Source of the DNA: Pseudomonadota bacterium
GTDB taxonomy: Bacteria; Pseudomonadota; Gammaproteobacteria; SZUA-229
Direction of reading: 5' to 3'
Assembly (NCBI GenBank): GCA_015222965.1
Contig: JADFWF010000359.1
Coordinates: forward strand, 1 to 16,501
DNA length: 16,501 bases
Position numbers and translations under genes: made by a program. Below, piece by piece: positions 15,515 to 16,501 of this stretch; positions within the stretch are counted from its first letter, which is position 1, and each line of letters begins with the position of its first letter. The notes beneath the pieces are model-generated. The model did no database searches. It had not been told where the DNA came from and saw only the letters and a program-made list of their open reading frames with translations.

Positions 15515-16333
15515 ATGGACAGATATTCCATGGCCAGACACCCCCGGTTTATCGTACTCACCTTCCTCGTTATTATATTAGCGAAAGCCCCTGCACATGC
15601 AGAAAAACTTGCCAGCATTATCATCGACGATGTAGGCAACCATCTTGAATACGGACAGGATGTTATCGGACTCCCTGCCACCTTAACCATCGCCATACTG
15701 CCCCGCACAGTTTACGCAAAAACTTTAGCACGACTTGCGGCGAAAAATAACAAAGAGGTCATGCTGCACCTGCCTATGCAGTCGGTCGAGCATCATCAGC
15801 ACTCACCGGGCACACTGGACCTGCACATGACGAGAAAAGAATTTAACGAGCAACTACGCTTAAATTTAAATTCGGTTCCATACATCCGGGGTGTTAACAA
15901 TCATATGGGCAGCCTGTTAACGAGACATCCGGGGCATATGACCTGGCTGATGGATGAGCTCTCACGTCGTGGCGGGTTATATTTTATCGACAGTAAAACC
16001 ACTAACAAATCCATCGCAGACAGGATTGCCATGGAATATAAAGTACCAAACTTGTCTCGCGATTTTTTTCTCGACCCGGATCATGAAGAGGCTACCCTGC
16101 GCCGGCAATTTGATCGTTTTATTCAAAAAGTAAACCGGCGCGGTTTTGCTTTAGCCATCGCGCACCCGTATCCTAAGACCATCGCATTTTTAAAAGCGCA
16201 CTTAAATGAACTGAGCGAGCAGGGAATAACTTTAATCCCGGCTTCAGAACTTGTCCGCACCGCGGACCAACTAAGCAAAAAACGAGAGAATCAACATGTC
16301 GCATGTACTGGTACCCCTTGCTCAAGGCTGTGA
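15515..16333 (+). CDS. yibQ: YibQ-type divergent polysaccharide deacetylase, periplasmic
   Basis: The 272-residue protein belongs to the divergent polysaccharide deacetylase (YibQ) family, whose substrate is not established. An N-terminal signal peptide ends at AHA (27-29). Then come SIIIDDVG with DD at 38-39, EVMLHLPMQ (81-89), GVNNHMGS (126-133), YFIDSKT (156-162) and LAIAHPYP (213-220). These are the aspartate and histidine positions expected of the deacetylase fold. No ribosome binding site is seen before the ATG at 15515. A second ATG at 15530 keeps the signal peptide and may be the true start. It lies 63 bases after ctpA, and the C-terminal 13 codons overlap the start of the DJ-1-like gene. 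The link with envC is conserved in E. coli. Confidence 0.9.
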   Translation: MDRYSMARHPRFIVLTFLVIILAKAPAHAEKLASIIIDDVGNHLEYGQDVIGLPATLTIAILPRTVYAKTLARLAAKNNKEVMLHLPMQSVEHHQHSPGTLDLHMTRKEFNEQLRLNLNSVPYIRGVNNHMGSLLTRHPGHMTWLMDELSRRGGLYFIDSKTTNKSIADRIAMEYKVPNLSRDFFLDPDHEEATLRRQFDRFIQKVNRRGFALAIAHPYPKTIAFLKAHLNELSEQGITLIPASELVRTADQLSKKRENQHVACTGTPCSRL

Positions 16334-16501
16334 AGAACTCGAAGCCATCACCATAACCGATCTACTGGTGCGTGCCGGCATCTCTGTCACCACCTGCGGC
16401 CTCGACACACAGCCAGTAAAAGCCTCACGCGGCACCACCATTATTCCGGACACCAGTATCGATAAAATAATGAATGAGTCATTCGATCTTATCGTTTTAC
16501 C
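16296..16501 (+). CDS. DJ-1/PfpI-family protein (ThiJ/YajL-like), partial
   Basis: The frame is open from ATG 16296 to the right edge (68 full codons), so only the N-terminus is seen. MSHVLVPLAQGCEELEAITI, followed by LLVRAGISVTT, is the typical beginning of DJ-1/YajL proteins. E16 corresponds to the conserved glutamate of the active site (E18 of human DJ-1), while the nucleophilic cysteine, expected near residue 100, is outside the window. GAGAG lies upstream of the ATG. The gene overlaps the end of the yibQ-type gene by 38 bases, so the two are coupled. The exact role (deglycase-like, chaperone or redox sensor) is not resolved. Confidence 0.87.
   Translation, partial: MSHVLVPLAQGCEELEAITITDLLVRAGISVTTCGLDTQPVKASRGTTIIPDTSIDKIMNESFDLIVL

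Overview
The window comes from a gammaproteobacterium, by inference. The evidence is an MSHA-type pilus operon, a yibN-secB-gpsA cluster with trmL beside it, and an envC-ctpA-yibQ cluster. All three arrangements are typical of that class. Base composition is moderate, and no rRNA, tRNA, CRISPR array or transposase gene is visible.

Region 1 (1-9513, minus strand, read right to left) is a pilus-assembly operon. It opens with a sigma-54 response regulator. This is followed by an ExeA/MshM-type AAA ATPase carrying a C-terminal SPOR-like domain, the secretin lipoprotein MshL, the TPR protein MshN, the assembly ATPase MshE with a c-di-GMP-type N-terminal domain, and the platform protein MshG. A partial gene that runs off the left edge comes last and may be an actin-like (PilM/GspL/MshI-type) assembly protein. 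Between mshG and this last gene lies a 188-bp palindromic, MITE-like element. Its ends contribute part of the mshG stop codon and the likely ribosome binding site of the next gene. A 62-codon frame stays open across the whole element. Pilin genes are not in the window.

Region 2 (9658-12614) holds trmL on the plus strand, convergent with a minus-strand group: a membrane-anchored rhodanese (yibN-like), secB and gpsA. Compared with E. coli, grxC and cysE are missing from the expected places. Upstream of the rhodanese gene, and separated from it by a terminator-like hairpin, is an ArsR-family repressor. Its two cysteines are spaced as in the persulfide sensors SqrR and BigR.

Region 3 (12754-16501, plus strand) is a cell-envelope operon. 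It encodes a degenerate LytM-domain amidase activator (EnvC), a carboxy-terminal processing protease (CtpA), a YibQ-type divergent polysaccharide deacetylase, and the start of a DJ-1/PfpI-family protein that runs off the right edge.

The least explained items are the palindromic element spliced into the pilus operon, the altered second c-di-GMP motif of MshE, and the probable sulfide/persulfide switch next to the rhodanese gene.
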